In this document: positions 42,101 through 57,100 of the stretch, piece by piece
How the letters are laid out: each line of letters starts with the position of its first letter
Numbering within the stretch: position 1 is the stretch's first letter
Source: Rhabdornis inornatus
Taxonomy: Eukaryota > Chordata > Aves > Passeriformes > Rhabdornithidae
Reading direction: 5' to 3'
Length of the DNA: 64,000 bases
Assembly (NCBI GenBank): GCA_013397075.1
Contig: VWZS01004362.1
Coordinates: forward strand, 78,768-142,767
The notes under the pieces: model-generated
What the model saw: the letters and a program-made list of their open reading frames with translations, nothing else
Told to the model about the DNA's origin: nothing
The model's database searches: none
Position numbers and translations under genes: made by a program

Positions 42101-45100
42101 TTTCCCACCCGAGTGCTCCCAGCTCTGAGCCAGGGGTGGCATCTGACAGCACCAGCTCTTGCCAGTGTCCCACCTAACCTGCCTTGGCAGTGGGAAGCCA
42201 TTCCCTGTGTCCTGCTCACTCCTTGGGAACATCTCCCCATCTTCCTTGTCAGCTCTTTCAGCTGCTGGAAGGCCACAATTAGGTCACCCCAAAGCTTCTC
42301 TTTCCCAGAGAAAACTAAACAACAAACTAATTTTGTTGACGTGAGTGATAGATGTTGTTAATTCCAGTAGGAACCAGCTAAAGCCTGTTGGTGAAAAGAA
42401 AAAAGTAACTATATAACTTTTTGTCCCACTTGTGTGTCAGGTGCTGAGTGGGCAGTGGGTAAAATACTTGAGATTTTTGTTCAGAAAAAGAAATGAAAAG
42501 ATTCCAGGCTGGGGGTTTGGGTAGTATTAATTGCCTTCTTGCATGCATGTCCTCTTCTCCTCTGGCTCTGTTGGAGCTGCTGCTTGATGAAACAGATGAG
42601 AGGGCTGATAAAATATTCACAATCCAGACAGACACCGTGGGATCTGCTCTGCCTGGAGCAGCTCAGGCTCCCTGCTCTGCCAGGGGTCAGGGCTGTGTGA
42701 GGATAAAGGCAGCCTCTGTCTCCAGAGAGCCTGGTCTTACAGTGCCTTAAAATGAAGAATTAAGTGTCCTCTTTCTGTGCAGGTGACTCTCAGGTGGTCT
42801 CAGGAGGGTTTGAGGTGCAGGGCAGTGCCAAGGCTGGCACACCATGCTGTTGTCAGAGCACGTAACCAGAGCCTGAGTCACCATTCCTGGGGGAGCAGAG
42901 GGAGCTGCAGGAGTGGAAAGGATGTTTATTGTCCACAGGGGTTAGTGCATCCAGGGTGGAGCTTTTGGTGTCTGCCATAACAGCAGGATAGGGAGGTAAA
43001 AGTACACCTAAATCTGCTTTAGTAGCAGCTCAGCTGAAGGTGCCTGTTTTCCTCCTGATATTTATTCATATAAACAAAGTAATCCCCATCACACGATTCC
43101 TCCATTCTGACTTGATCTGATGGAGGTTCTTCAGAGGGAATAATTTTAATATCAGGTTATGCTCAGAGTCAAAATCTTGAAATAGTAATGATTTGATCTG
43201 CTAAAATAGCCAGCAGTGATGTAACAGTCTGTTTCAGCCTGATGCTGTAATGGGATACACTTGGAATTGAAGAAAGCAAATGTATTTCTTAGACACTTGC
43301 ATGGTATTTTTAGGTTATGATAATGGATCTGTGGCCAGAGCTGCTTGTTAGAGGTCATTGTATCAGCAATGCTGAAATGCCAAATAACAGGATCTTTTTA
43401 GGAAGGGGTTAAATGCAAAATGTCTTCATGTGTTAGAAATGTTTTCTAATATTCTGCACAGTTTCTAGAAAGAAAGGAATTGTAGTTTAAATGAAGTAGC
43501 TCCAATTTTTGGCATTAGGAGAACCTCCAGCCCATGATGTTGGGCTTTGTTTAAGGCAGCAGCTGCCATGGCACAGCTCTGATCTGGGCCTGGGAGTTGG
43601 ATTAAACACCAGTTAAACTGGGTAAGGAAGCCTGATTTGGTAATTCAGAACCAAGTGCCTTGCAGCAGTTGGTGACATACCAAGTGATTGGCACAGATTA
43701 CTCTGCCACAGTCCTCATTTTTCAGGTGACTGTTGTTGGTACCAGTCTTAAAGTCTAAACTTAACCTCGGTCTCTTCCAACCCAAACCCTTCCAGGATTC
43801 TGTGGTTTTCATTAATAAATAATTAATAATTAGGAACCAAATAGCCTCAGAACCTTGGAGTTTGAAGTTGCTATTCCATGGCTGATCCATAGGACAGTCG
43901 GGATTCTTGTGCAACTTGTCCTTGGCCAGGGCTGCTTCTCACCAGGAAACTGCTCCTCAAAGCTGGGCCAGCTGGGTGAGGTCACAGTGCTGCTCTGCCT
44001 GAGGTGGAGCCTGTTTTCCTGGACAGGGATTGTTGTCTGAGAGCTAATTGCACTGCGGAGTGACAGGGACATCCTGGAGTGACTGCAGGGGAGTGAATCA
44101 AAGGGGTGCAGAATGGCCAGATGGCCTTTGGGTCACAAGGATCAATAGAGGAGGAGTTTTTCCTTCTGTCTTGCAAATTGTCCTGTGCTCCACATTGCTG
44201 CGCTGGAATTTTTGTATACATAACCTCACTGGTCCCAGTGATCAGATCTTGATTCTCAAGATCCCAGTGATGCTTCCAGAGTGAAATCTAAAATTAATTA
44301 AAAGATAAGTGGTAGCTTGTACAGCTGAATATTGCACAGACAAGGTAGGTCACTGGTGAGAGCTGTTAATGCTGTTGTACACACAGGTAGCACATCCTCC
44401 ATGTTTAAAGCTGAGAAAGCAACTTTAGCCGGTGACAGGAAAATTAATTTCAAAGGTGAGCTGGTTTTTAGAAGATAAATTGTCCTCAAGCCAGTTTGAA
44501 AAGTCACAGCTGAGATATGGCTGTGGAAGGTACAGCAGTTATTCAAATGTAGACTCTTCACATAAAAATATCAAGCAGTTGTTAGGAAACATCAATCCCC
44601 AGATAAAAAAAAATCTATTTTCTGTAGGAAATGAAGGTGATAAAATACAGATATTCTCACACAGAGAAATCAATGTGTGAGCTTGCAGCTTCTGTTTGGG
44701 TTGAGCATTCAGCTGCTCTGCCCTGCTGCAGAGTGATTTCACACGCAGATTAAGTGTTCTGAGCTGCTGGTTTTTGTAGGAGCACAACAGCAAGCGAAAG
44801 TAATCCTACTTTTATAACAGCAGGTCCAAGCCTGTGTTGAAGTGCAGGATCATAAACCTGGATTAGAGCAAGGCTCCTGATTCCTGGTCAGAAATGCAGG
44901 GAGGGATTTAAGTTTCAGTTTTGTGCTGGAAGAGCAGAGCAGCCATGGCAGGGTGGGAATGAAACAGCTCTGTGTGCTGGACACTGATGTGCTGTGTGTG
45001 TGTGTGTGCTGGACACTGATGTGCTGTGTGTGTGTGTGTGCTGGACACTCTGATGTGCTGTGTGTGTGTGTGCTGGACACTGATGTGCTGTGTGTGTGTG

Positions 45101-48100
45101 TGTGCTGACACTCTGATGAGCTCTGTGTGTGTGTGTGTGTGCTGACATTCTCATGAGCTCTGTGTGTGTGTGTGTGTGTGCTGACATTCTCATGAGCTCT
45201 GTGTGTGTGTGTGCTGACACTCTGATGAGCTCTGTGTGTGTGTGCTGACACTCTGATGAGCTCTGTGTGTGTGTGCTGACACTCTGATGAGCTCTGTGTG
45301 TGTGTGCTGACACTCTGATGAGCTCTGTGTGTGTGTGCTGACACTCTGATGAGCTCTGTGTGTGTGTGCTGACACTCTGATGAGCTCTGTGTGTGTGTGC
45401 TGACACTCTGATGAGCTCTGTGTGTGTGTGCTGACACTCTGATGAGCTCTGTGTGTGTGTGCTGACACTCTGATGAGCTCTGTGTGTGTGTGCTGACACT
45501 CTGATGAGCTCTGTGTGTGTGTGCTGACACTCTGATGAGCTCTGTGTGTGTGTGCTGACACTCTGATGAGCTCTGTGTGTGTGTGCTGACACTCTGATGA
45601 GCTCTGTGTGTGTGTGCTGACACTCTGATGAGCTCTGTGTGTGTGTGCTGACACTCTGATGAGCTCTGTGTGTGTGTGCTGACACTCTGATGAGCTCTGT
45701 GTGTGTGTGCTGACACTCTGATGAGCTCTGTGTGTGTGTGCTGACACTCTGATGAGCTCTGTGTGTGTGTGCTGACACTCTGATGAGCTCTGTGTGTGTG
45801 TGCTGACACTCTGATGAGCTCTGTGTGTGTTTTCTGGACACTCTCATGAGCTCTGTGTGTGTTTTCTGGACACTCTGATGAGCTCTGTGTGTGTTTTCTG
45901 GACACTCTCATGAGCTCTGTGTGTTCTGTGTCCAGGCCAGGATCCCAGGACTGCCACGGCCTCTCCTCCTCCTGCAGAAACACAATCAAGGGCTCAGCCA
46001 TTAATTGTTAATCAGGAAATCAGTGTAAAGGCTCCCTTGTGAAATCCTGGACACAGGGAATAATTCCTGGTTTGTCCCCAGCTGATTTTATATAACTCCA
46101 GATCCCTGAATTCCCTTACAGCCTTTTTTCTGTTTTTTCGGTGCTTCCAGCTCCTTTTTGCAGCCTGACTTTCTATTCCTGCTTCATTGTTCTGCCTTTT
46201 CTTAATTTCCTTGTTTTGCTTCTTGTGTTGATTCAGTTTGGTTCCTTGTCCAAGGCTTTCTCTTACCAGTTTTGTGAATCCCCTTAATCTTAAAATAGAT
46301 CAGGCTGGGCAATACATTAAAAAAGAGCAGTGTTACCTTTGGTGAAATAATCACTTGTAGACTGGAGTTTTTTGACACTTATACAAGGCTGAAGCCATTG
46401 AATCCCTGGGTGTTCTGTGCCAGGGCCTCACCCCCTTCACAGGAAAGATTTTTTAATATCTAATCTAAACCTACTTGCTGTCAGTGTGAAGCTGTTCCCC
46501 CTTGTCTTGTCAAAGTTGGAAAAAAGCAACTAAGCATGCAAAAAGCACCCAGGGTTTTTTTAGCAGTTCAGTGAATTTTGTTCATTCCTGTAGTGCATAT
46601 TTTTCCTATTCAGACACGTCTGTCCTGTAAAAAGCTTGTCTGTGGAAAAGGCAGTGCTGCTTTTTGGGGTCCTTTCCAGCAACTGACAATGCAAGACTTC
46701 TGGGAAAAGAAATCGTGGAGCTTAAAAATGTCTTGAGTTGGTGGTAATCCACCTGTCTCATGGCTGGAGTGAAAACCAGGATCTGTTTGGAAGCTCAGGA
46801 GATGTTGGAGGGTGTTCTGGTAGTTTTTTAAATTCCCTTTTCATATGTGGAGGAGTTTTCCTGTCAGCAGGTGGCTTGGCAAGGGGACTGCACTCACTTG
46901 GATGTGCAGGCTGCCAAAGCCACACGTAGGGAATATCCCTGAGCCCTCGTGTCCTGCAGAGCCCTGAGCTGCACCCAGAGCTGCACCCAGAGCTGCCCTT
47001 CCCTGCCTCCCAGCCCCTGGGGCTCCCACCTCTGGTCTCTGACTGGGAAATGCCTTTTCTGCCAGCCAGGGGGGTGCTGAGCCAGGCCAGTCCTTGGAGC
47101 TGCTGGCACTGGGGATGCTCCTGCAGGGCCAGGGAGGTGCAGCAGGAGGACACAGCCACTTGTGTCAGCTCCTCTGCCAGCTGCTGGCACCTCGTGGCAG
47201 CGAAATGTTGGCCCCAGGGTGCAGTTTGTGATCAGTTTAAGCTGATCTGCTGTTGCTGCAAGGGACAGATTTGCCTGTCCCTATCCAGTGCTGGTGGCAC
47301 TTCCCCAGCCCAGGGAGAGGCCAAGGGAACTGGGAACCAGTTTATTTCGTGGGATATGGTTGCAGGGAGGGCTGTAAGGACACGCCTGGGATTTGGGATG
47401 GGCAGTGTTTCATGCAGGCCCCTGGAAGGAGGAATTGTAGGGAATGGAGTGAGGAGGAGTCCAGCACCTGCCCCATGCCCCGGGTTTGGCACAGGGGGAG
47501 TGGGGCTGGCACTGACCTGGCTGCCCTGCAGGGCTCAGGTGAGCAGTGCTGGCCCCCAGGTGCTGCAGGATCATTTCTTGCTCCTGGTGCCCAGGTTAAA
47601 TTTCACCTGCAGCTGCTGCTGTGGCCCAAAGCACAGGAATCCCTGTTCTGGCACACAGGAGTTGTAAAATTACACCTGACATTCAGGAATTATTTAGGTT
47701 GCTTTCTGCTGGACTGTGTCCTATAGCAGAACTGTAGCCAGCTAATTTTACATAAGTGGTTCTGCTTAAGTAAGAGGTGGTTGCTTGCTTGGGAGGGAGG
47801 GAGAGACCTTGTGTGAGAATAAAATTTAAATGTAAATAAATACCTGGCAGTTAAATATTAAAAGCACTTACCAAGACATGGTGTGGAGAGTTTGTGTTAC
47901 TTTTTTAAAATAAATTATGTTAATAAACTGACATGTGTGGAAAGCTCAAGTTCTGTATTAAAGTATAGCATAAGAAATGTAGACTGTAGTACTTAGGGGG
48001 GAAAAAGCAAAGCATAGGAAATACATCATCATTTGATAAGCTCCACCAAAAACTTTAAAAAGTTTTTCTCAGTTTTTTTGGTCACTAATTTATGACAGCT

Positions 48101-51100
48101 TGTCACAGTAGTTTTTTCTTTGGGGAACAGAACATGAAACCACTACTGGATTTGACCTTGCCTGGATTTTAGCAGTTAGAATGTTAATCCTCTGCAGCAG
48201 CACTTTGCCTTTCCTTCAGAAGCTATTAATAGTTTCACCAATCATGCACTTTTTAAAAGAAGTCACATTGTTATTTGCCTGACAGAGGTTTGGGGTTTTT
48301 CAAAGTCAAAAAGAATATGGGGAGAGCTTTAATAGCTGTGGCTTGGTCCCTGGTGTGAAATAGCAGTCAGCAGTCAGTATTTGATTTGCTGGGATAGCAG
48401 GTGAGTGGAAGCACTGAATTTTAAGTTTTTATTTGTACCCAGAAGTTCCCAAGCTGTTGGACTCATCAGGCTGCTCAATGAAACATTGCTTCCTTCCCCC
48501 AAACAAAACTGTTGTAAATGGCCTTCTACTTTTAGACCACAATTGTATTTTTTGCCTGTAGAAAGTTCAGCTTAAATTCATCTCAAATTTGCAGTGCTGT
48601 GGCTCAAAGTGATCACCCCAGCTCTGTTAGATTGAAGCTGGCAGTGCTTTTGTTGAGCTGCAGCACGTTTGGTGGAATTCTCAAGATGTGCTGTTAAAAC
48701 CACGCAGTGTTTTTGGGAGGAGCTGTGCTGCAGTGCCTGTCCCTCCAAGAGTGGCCTGAAAATAGGATTTGGCTTGAGCTCTTTGTTCTCCAGAGCTAAA
48801 TTTACTGCCTTGCTCCAGAGCCCAGCCTTGGATGCATTTCACAGAGGCAGGAATTTTAGTCCCTTCCTGTGAGGAGTCTGTCATGGCTTTCCCTGCTCTC
48901 CTTCCAAGATGCTGCTGGTGTCCCTGCAGCCTGCTCTGCCCCATCAGAGCAGCTCCAGGGCTGACGTGGAGATCAAAGCTGAGCTTGGAGAGTGAGTGAC
49001 CAAGCACAGTTTGATGGGGAACTCAGTGGAGATCATGAAGAAGGAAAGCAAAGCAGCAGAAATCTTTATTTATCCACTCACTGAGACCTGAATTGAGTTG
49101 TGCAAGCTCTGAGCTGTTTGGATCACTGAAATGTTTTGGAGGTGATGCACCATTTTTAAAGGACTGGAAACACAGGAGTTGCAGCTGATGGGTGAGTTCC
49201 AAAACAGCAGCCTTTGGTGGGATTTCTGCATCACTGAAACATCAGTGGTCACCAGATTTCCAATTAAATCAATTGTAATGCATGTACAAAAGCTTACATT
49301 TTTAATTTGGGTGAAAAATGAGGATGGGGACAAACTAGAAGTCATGCTGATGGCTGGCTGTGTGTGTGTTCCCTAAATACTAATACTGAAAGTGAGTGGT
49401 GACTAACACCTGACAGTGTTCTCTGAGTTATTTTTGAACATTTGAAACCCACTTTGAAATATTGATGCTTACCTTGAGTCATGCTGGTTTCCTTTCAAAA
49501 ATCAGCCTAAGGTCAAACAGGCAGGAGTGACTTGGTGGTCCTGAAACACCTTGGAGTTGGATTTTCTGTGGAGTTTGTCTCGGTGAGTGTTAGAAAAGCA
49601 AACCTTTTTAAAGGGCAAATTGTCATCTAATTCTGGATTCCTTGTTTTGGAGCAGAGCTGCTGTTTCTTTCATTTTTCCTGGCAGCAAGTGCTGCCTGTT
49701 GTGTGTGGGGAGCAGGCAGGATGTGCTGCCAGCCTGCCGAGGTGCTCGGTGTTACCTCAGCAGCCGAGCTGGTTACTGCTGCTGACAAACACAGCCTTTG
49801 GTGGAGGAGAAACCACCCAGCAGGGAAGGCTGCCTTCAATTCTGCCTCCAGTTCGGGGTGGATGTCTCCTTGCTTCCACTGAAACCTTTCCAGGCTTGTG
49901 GAGCTGGCCCTGCCCTGCCATGGCATCACCCCCGCCCAGCTGCTGGCTGAGTCAGGCTTTGTTTCCAGGGTGACATTTCAACTGAGTCACTTCTTCTGCT
50001 GGCAGTGGCCAAGCTTTTATGGCTCATGTGTCAGGTTTGCTCTCCTTCCTTCCTGGGCAGCCTTTCAGGAGTGTGGATTTCATAGAATCCTGCAATGGTT
50101 GGGCTTGGAAAGGAACTTCAAGCCCATGGCAGGGACACCTTCCACTGTCCCAGGGTGCTCTGAGCCCTGTCCAGCCTGGCCTTGGGCACTGCCAGGGATG
50201 GGGGCAGCCACAGCTGCTCTGGGCACCCTGTGCCAGGGAACAATTCCTTCCCTGTACCCCATCCATCCCTGCCCTCTGGCACTGGGAAGCCATTCCCTGT
50301 GTCCTGTCTCTGCAGGCTCCTGTAAAAAGTCTCTTGCAGTGGTTCTGTAGCTTTGACCTGCCTTGGAGCTCAGCCCTGCTTCAGTGCTGGTGCCCCAGTG
50401 ATGGGCAGGACCAGGGGGCTCTCAGATACTGCTTAAATGAAGAATTATTTATTTGAAATCCTCAGTGGCAGGTTTAATAGACCCTCTTCATTTTATACAT
50501 GGAAATGTAAATTCTTTCCCGATGGAAGTTAAACACTTTTATCTCAGGAATTCCCGTCTGCTCTTTCCAGATGTACAGAGAAGACTTCTGGCCTGGAAAT
50601 GTGAAGGAGCTGCAAAATGACCAAGTGAGGGGATGAGTTTTTAACCTGTGGGGTGGGAGCTGTTCTGCCCACCCAGCCTGGGCTGAGCCAGGCTTTGAGC
50701 TGCAGCAGAGCCCTGTGGCTCAGCTGGGCTTCAGGCTAGGTCAGAAAGAAGGGAAAAAGTAAAGGGAATGAAAAGGAATTATACCATAAAACACTCTGAC
50801 AGGAGTTCAATTAGGAGCACACGGACTGCATTTTTAAAATGTCACAGTAAGCCAAAGTATTGTGATTAACATGTCTAGAATAAAAAATTACAGTCTTTCC
50901 CTGTAAAACCAATTGGCTTTTTGCTTGGAGTGAGTTAAGGCCATGCCACCCCCAAGCAGGAAATGGCACCAGCATTTCTGTTCCATGTCCTATTTCATAC
51001 TAAGTTCTGTATTTGCTGTCTCAAAAAGAAAATTTGCTTGCAGAAGCAACAGTTTTGTTAAAAATGACAATTTCTCGGTGTCCTGGGATCCTGGAGGGCA

Positions 51101-54100
51101 AGGCTGGCTGTGCTCAGGGTTTTGGCTGGAGCTGGGCTGTGCTCAGAGCCTGCTCCCACCCTGGAGCTGTGGCAGGGAGGCTCTTTGTGCCAAGGTTGAG
51201 CTGGGGGAGCTGATTTGGCTGGTTCTGTCAAATTCTTGCAGTTATTTGTTATACCAGGGGTGGTGTCCATGCAGGAGAGGGGCAGTGCAGCCATGAGGAG
51301 CAGCACAAAGCTCTGCACAGCAGGCAGGACGTCATGTGAATGTCCTGATTGCAGAGAATTCAGTAGTTTTATCTCCTTTTGTCATTAAGAGGGTTATTAC
51401 AGCCATAACAAATGATTGCTCACTTGTGTTTTTACAATCAATCTTTTAAAATGCTCTGCTGACTGAAGACCTCAGCTGATCCATGCCAAGGTTCTGGTGG
51501 TGCAGCAGAGAAGTTCAGTTCTCAGAATCTGCTTTCCCAGGGGAGCAGCTCAGTTGTGCTCCAGTGGAGCACTGCCAGGCTGGCAGATATTTCACATTGG
51601 GGCAGCTGTTGCTGTGGTAGGTGAGGTGCCAGCCCTGCACACCCAATCCAACATTCCCAGGCTGCTGTCCCATCTGCCAGCACCGCCTCTGGGACTGCCA
51701 CCTCTGTCACCAGAGCTGTGGTGAGGCTCCAGACCAGGCAGGTCCCTGTTCCCCTGTGGATCCTGCCCTCCCCAGGCACAGGGACAGCTCCTGCAGGACC
51801 ATCCCAGGGCAGGGTGTGCTCCCCCCATCAGTAATGCCTTGGAGGGACCTCATTTGGCAACCCAGATTTAACAGTTTGGGCTGAGTGGAGTCCAGCCCTG
51901 GGAATGTAAACAGCCCTGGCTGCTGCAGCCTGGCCTTCAGAGGCTCAGCCTGGGCTGGGCTGGGCTCAGGGTGTCCCATGGGGGGAGGAAGCTCCAGTGC
52001 AGGCTCTCCAGCCTGGTGGCCAGTGACCAGCACTGCTGGGCTTGGGGAAGCCCTTGGGAACGCTCTGCAGCTCTCAGGATTGCAGTTCTTGATTCCAGAA
52101 GCATTTCTTCATTGCTTCAATTGGATAAGGTGCAAATAAGCCTTAACAGGGGCTGAGGACAGAAGTTTAGCAGTGAAAATCTGTTCTTTTTTAGAAGTTT
52201 GCTGCTTCCCTGATTAGAAGGAATTAGCATCCCTCGAAGCTGCAGTTGGATGTAAACTTCAAACTGGTCATACCTGTAATTCCAGGAGAGACAGAGGTGA
52301 ACTCCAAGGGAGACAGAGGTGAATTCTGAAGGAGCCAGGTCCCTTTGATGGTTTGCTGCTGTCCCCTGTGCAGAGAGGAGATGGCTGTGCTGCTATCACA
52401 GTCCTGTGTTTTCTCTTTTGTGGTTGTGATCACTGAAAAACAACATTATTTAGTGGCTCTTTCTTGGCTTCCCTATTAAAGGTGGAATGTGGGCCTGCAG
52501 GAAGGGTGAGGTCTTCCCTCTCTGAACCTGACATCACCACCAGGGGCTGTTGTGACTCTGCCTGGCCATGGTCCTGCTGCCACCCAGGGCTGGGGGCACC
52601 TGGGGACAGCATCCCACAGGGACATCTGCATCATCCAGGCTTTAGGGCATGGAGAACCCAGTGTACAAACAGAGCTGAAGAAAAAGAAGTAGGATTATTT
52701 TACACTTCACATAATGATCCATACTGTGTGGGTAGCCACACTTAAACTGGGAACAGAGCTCTGCTAGCACTGAGCCATCATTGCTTTTCACTCCAGTGGA
52801 CAGAATATCCTGGGAAAAAGGAAGGGAAGGAGAGATCAAACTTTGTCTTACTCTGAAGTTGTATGGAATCACTATTCTAATACTTGAGGGGGTTTGAATT
52901 AAAGTTGTGGCTACAGCAGAGTGGGTTTTGCAGGGATAAAAAAATACAGATAAACAATAAGTAGAAATAATTGCTCTCTAACAGGATGTAATTTCCATCA
53001 GAGAAAATATTTCTGTTTGGGTGGGAGAAAAGTTTATCTATCTTGTCTGTGTTTTCCTCAATAGATAAATATTCCAGTGCTGTCAGAGTATTTCAGCTCC
53101 TTTTGGCTGAGTCTGGCTGAGGTTTTGAGCTTTTACTTTCTTCTGGCATTTAATTATTTAACACCTTATGGTCCACAACTAGTTCGAGCAGATAATGTGC
53201 TGTAAAATTGAAGTCAAATAAATGCTTTAAAAACACCAAGCCAAAGCTGGAGGAATCTTGTCCTTGGAGGCTTTTGGCACGTTCAGCTGCCAAGGCCTGA
53301 GCAGGAACAGGAGCTTTGTGTGCATGCCCAGGTTTGCAGTGGTTTTTGACAGATTGCAGGATCTGATAAATCTGGAGTAGCTGAGGGACTCTGGCAGCAG
53401 CAGGGGAAACTCTCAGAACAGGAAAAGAGTGTCCTGGAGTCCCTCCAAGTGCTCCATGGTGTAGATGTGTAGTAAGGGTGAGCAGCAGAGAGGGAGAGCT
53501 CAGGGTGAACTGAATTTATCTTTATTTTATGGGCCTGGCAAAGGGAGAATCGATCACTGTTAGAGCCAAAGAGCCAACAACAAATAAACCTGTGTCAACA
53601 TGAAACAATTTAAAGTTTGTGTAAACTGGGGTGACAAAAGGTGTGGAAGTGTGTGCAGACAGGAGCGTGGCTGTAGCTTTTGTCTGGAAGTGTGTGGACA
53701 CAGAGGTTTTCTATTGAAGGCAGAAGAGATTTTTATTTAGAATTAGAACAGAATTCCCATTTCCTGGGAATACCATTAACTTGTGATGAGCTTTTCAAAT
53801 ACCAAACCCTGTGTTTCAGCGTTGTGGGGTTCAGCAAGATGAGGTGATGGAGTTTCTGCTGGAGGCTGTGTGTGTGTCTGGGGTTAAGGGAAGCTCCAGG
53901 CTGCCATTCCCACTGCTCCTGAGGAATAGAGCTCTGCAGTGCTCCAGTCCCACGACATGCTGCTGCCTCTCCTGCTCTTCTCATGGTTTTCTATTCCTTT
54001 GTATTTAGGTGCACTGATCCCAGCTGGCTTTGGGTTATTCATGTGCAGCTGTAGATACCATGTAGAGCTTGGTGCAGTGGATTTGTGCTGTGGGCTGGGA

Positions 54101-57100
54101 ATTCCAGGGGTTCCCAAAGTCCCTGTGCTGGCAGCCAGGGCTGCCTGTGGCGTGATGAACATGCTGGTGTTTGCAGCAGTGGCACTAATGGGATTAGAAC
54201 TTGGAACTGAGCAGGTTTTGTTGGAATTGTTGAGGCAATCTGTGACCCTGAACTGTCTGACAATGGTCTTTTTTCCTCCTTAGGGCTGAGAGAACAGAGG
54301 TGCTCAGTGAAGACCTGTTGCAGGTATTGTAACATGCTTCGTTTGTATTTTTTTGTGATGTTGTCATGTGTGAACCTTCTGAGGTTTGTGGGGAAAAATA
54401 CTGCAGGTGTCAGGGGTGGAACTCTGGATGTCTCTGACTTTTCAGCACATGAAAAAGCAGGGCTACATTTGGAGTAGAAAAACTCAGTTACTTCTGTTTC
54501 TGAGTGCAGTCACGTGGCTTGGTGCAGTGGAGGAGGAACCATTTTTTGTTTTTAATGAGATGAACAGGCCTGATAAGCCCAGGAACCATTGGTGCTGATG
54601 GCTTGCCAGTCTGTCTGAGGAGGAGGAAGAAACCCTGGCTGGGCACAGCTGGTTCCTGTCCTCACTGCTTTCACCTGAACAGATCAACTGGGCCTTAAGA
54701 GAGATGGCACAGAAATCATTGCAACTGCTCACTGATAAAGTCTGTGATTGCTTTGAGTGAGTGTACAAATGCTTCTTGTTTGGCTGTGAGATTTGTTCTC
54801 AGGTTTGTCATGCTGACATTGATTTGTTTGCAGACTTGTCATCTTTGTGCAAATTTATCATCTCATCAAACACGACTTTGATGGTGGAATTTAAACTGCA
54901 ACTGTCACATTAGCAAGGGTGACTGATTGCATGGAGCAAACCTGCCTGCAGACTTGTCCTCCAGAGTTGTCTTCCTCTGCTTTCTTTGGGAAGGGTTTAT
55001 AAAAATTGGTGAGGGAAGCCAGGCTGGCTGCTGCTGGGACCTGCAGTGTGCTGGTCATTTGTGATAATTTCCAAAGCATCTCAGGCTGCTGGAGGTCAGG
55101 GGCTGTGGATGGAACAGGGAAGTCAGGCAGATGATGGAATTGTTTCTGGTTCAGAGCTCTGCAGCTGCTCAGCTTCAGGGAGTGTGTCACCCTTCAAACA
55201 TGGATTCAGCACCAATAGATGGAATTACAGAATCCCTGACTGCTTTGGGTTGGAGGGGACCTTCAAGCCCATCCAGTGCCACCCCTGCCATATTTAGGGA
55301 CACCTTCCACTGTCCCAGGTTGCTCCAAGCCCAATGTCCAGCCTGGCCTGGGACACTTCCAGGGATCCAGGGGCAGCCACAGCTTCCCTGGGCACCCTGT
55401 GCCAGTGTAATGCTGACCTGAAACATTTCACTCCATTTTCAGGGGGTTGCTTTATTTAAACTAAAAACACCTCCCCACTTTGACAGTTCTGTTCTTGATT
55501 TCTGAGGATTGTGCAGCTCAGTGACACAAAGGATGTTGAACACCTTGGTAGCCTGTGAGGGCCCATCTGGTTTCTTGCTCTGCTGCAGAATAGTAACAAG
55601 AAGTGAAAGCCAAAAGCTCTGCTGCTTGTTGCCAAAAAAATTTTGCAAGCAAGGCTTTCCCAGGCCCCGAGCAGCCTGGCTACACCCAAGTGGAAGAATT
55701 TACTCACTTGTTTGTTTGCTCTTGGGGGCTTGTGCAGGGGCAGGAGGCTCTTATCTAACCCAAGAGTTTGGAAACGTGGAGCTGCTCACTTCACGAGCAT
55801 GGTTCACTGTTGGGCTTTTTAATAATGGGCTCAAGCTTTGCCACAGGATTGTTACAGCATTTTTTTTGTTCTGTTTTCTGAAGGGTTGTGCTCCATTTCA
55901 AGTGTCTGTTCAGTGTGTTTCATCTGAAGACAAGGGCTGTGATTCAGTACTCCAAAGGCCTTTACAATAGCCCTGCTTTCTGGCAGATAATAAAGCAATT
56001 GTGGATGTTCTGTACTCTGGGGATGCCCCCAGGGGACAGACAGCGGTGGCCTGTGGGTCACATTGTCACTTCAGAGGTGGCTCGAAGGAGATTGATGTCC
56101 TTTGTGGTTTTCTTGCCATCTTTGCACTAGAAGGCAGATCAGGGAGCAGAGGGTATGACTGTGAAGTTTTGGGGGCACGTTCCTCCTGTCACTCCTGCCC
56201 TGGGTCTGCAGTTCAGGGTGCCTGAAGGAGCTCCAGAGCTTTTCCAAGAACCTGAGCCACCAGCAGGGATTTGGGATCTGCCAGGTCTCAGTGTCCCTCA
56301 GGTGTCACCCTGTGCTCAGTCTTAGGAGTTTGAACTACCTGACCCTGCGAAAATGAATTCTTTTGTGACAAGAGGATGGCTTAGGGTGTGGTGGTGATGT
56401 TTCCATCCCGAGAGGGTGGGCAGGGCTGGCACAGGGTGCCCAGAGCAGCTGTGGCTGCCCCTGGATCCCTGGCAGTGTCCAAGGCCAGGTTGGACACTGG
56501 GGCTGGAGCACCCTGGGATGATGGAAGGTGTCCCTGCCATGGCAGGGGTGGCACTGGATGGGCTTTAGAGTCCCTTCCAACCCAACCCATTCCAGAATTT
56601 CATTTTGAAGATAACACAAGATAAATTAATAATCTTAGCTGCAACAATAGACCACAATCAATACCTGCTTGCTCATTGATCTCCAAATGGACTTTTTCCA
56701 CCTGGACCTAATTTGGAATTTGTTGCTCTGTGCTCTGTAGGTAAAAGGCAGAGCCTTGTGCTCTCAGAGCAATCTCTGGGCAGTTTCTCTGCAGCTTATT
56801 CTACCCTAACAGATTTTTACTGAGCTTTTTGAGCACTTCAACTTGGGTTCATTTTCCCCTCCTGAAAATATAATAAAAGTGATCTTAGAGCTGTTTCAAA
56901 AACTGGAATCCGTTCAGATTATTTCTACAGATAAAATCTACTTTTTTTTTCCCCTTGCTTTTTAAATAGAATGCATTCCAAAGGGCCTCCTGTTATTCTT
57001 GGTGAGTCATCAAAATGCAGATAAACAGCATTCTTTGGGTGCTGTGCACAGAGAGCTCAGTGCCATGAGCAGTTCTGTCCCACTGCTCATCACTTTGTTT

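Larger units (their letters stand above)
36148..54283. other. ARHGAP17: ARHGAP17 intron 1
   Basis: 18.1 kb. It holds the 31-bp TG-rich minisatellite, CR1 tails, a poly-T run at about 40,308-40,325, and long stretches of AT-rich mixed sequence (for example 37,380-37,560, 39,250-40,450, 42,960-44,900, 47,700-48,700, 52,860-53,600) where I see no gene or repeat. An 84-codon frame at 40,448-40,702 has no recognisable family. Confidence 0.75.

Noticed and set aside
44850..46001. Minus-strand 383-codon open frame rich in THTELIRVSAHTHR-type repeats
   Set aside because: It is the 31-bp TG-rich array read through three frames, inside ARHGAP17 intron 1, with no unique domain. Repeat geometry explains the lack of stops.
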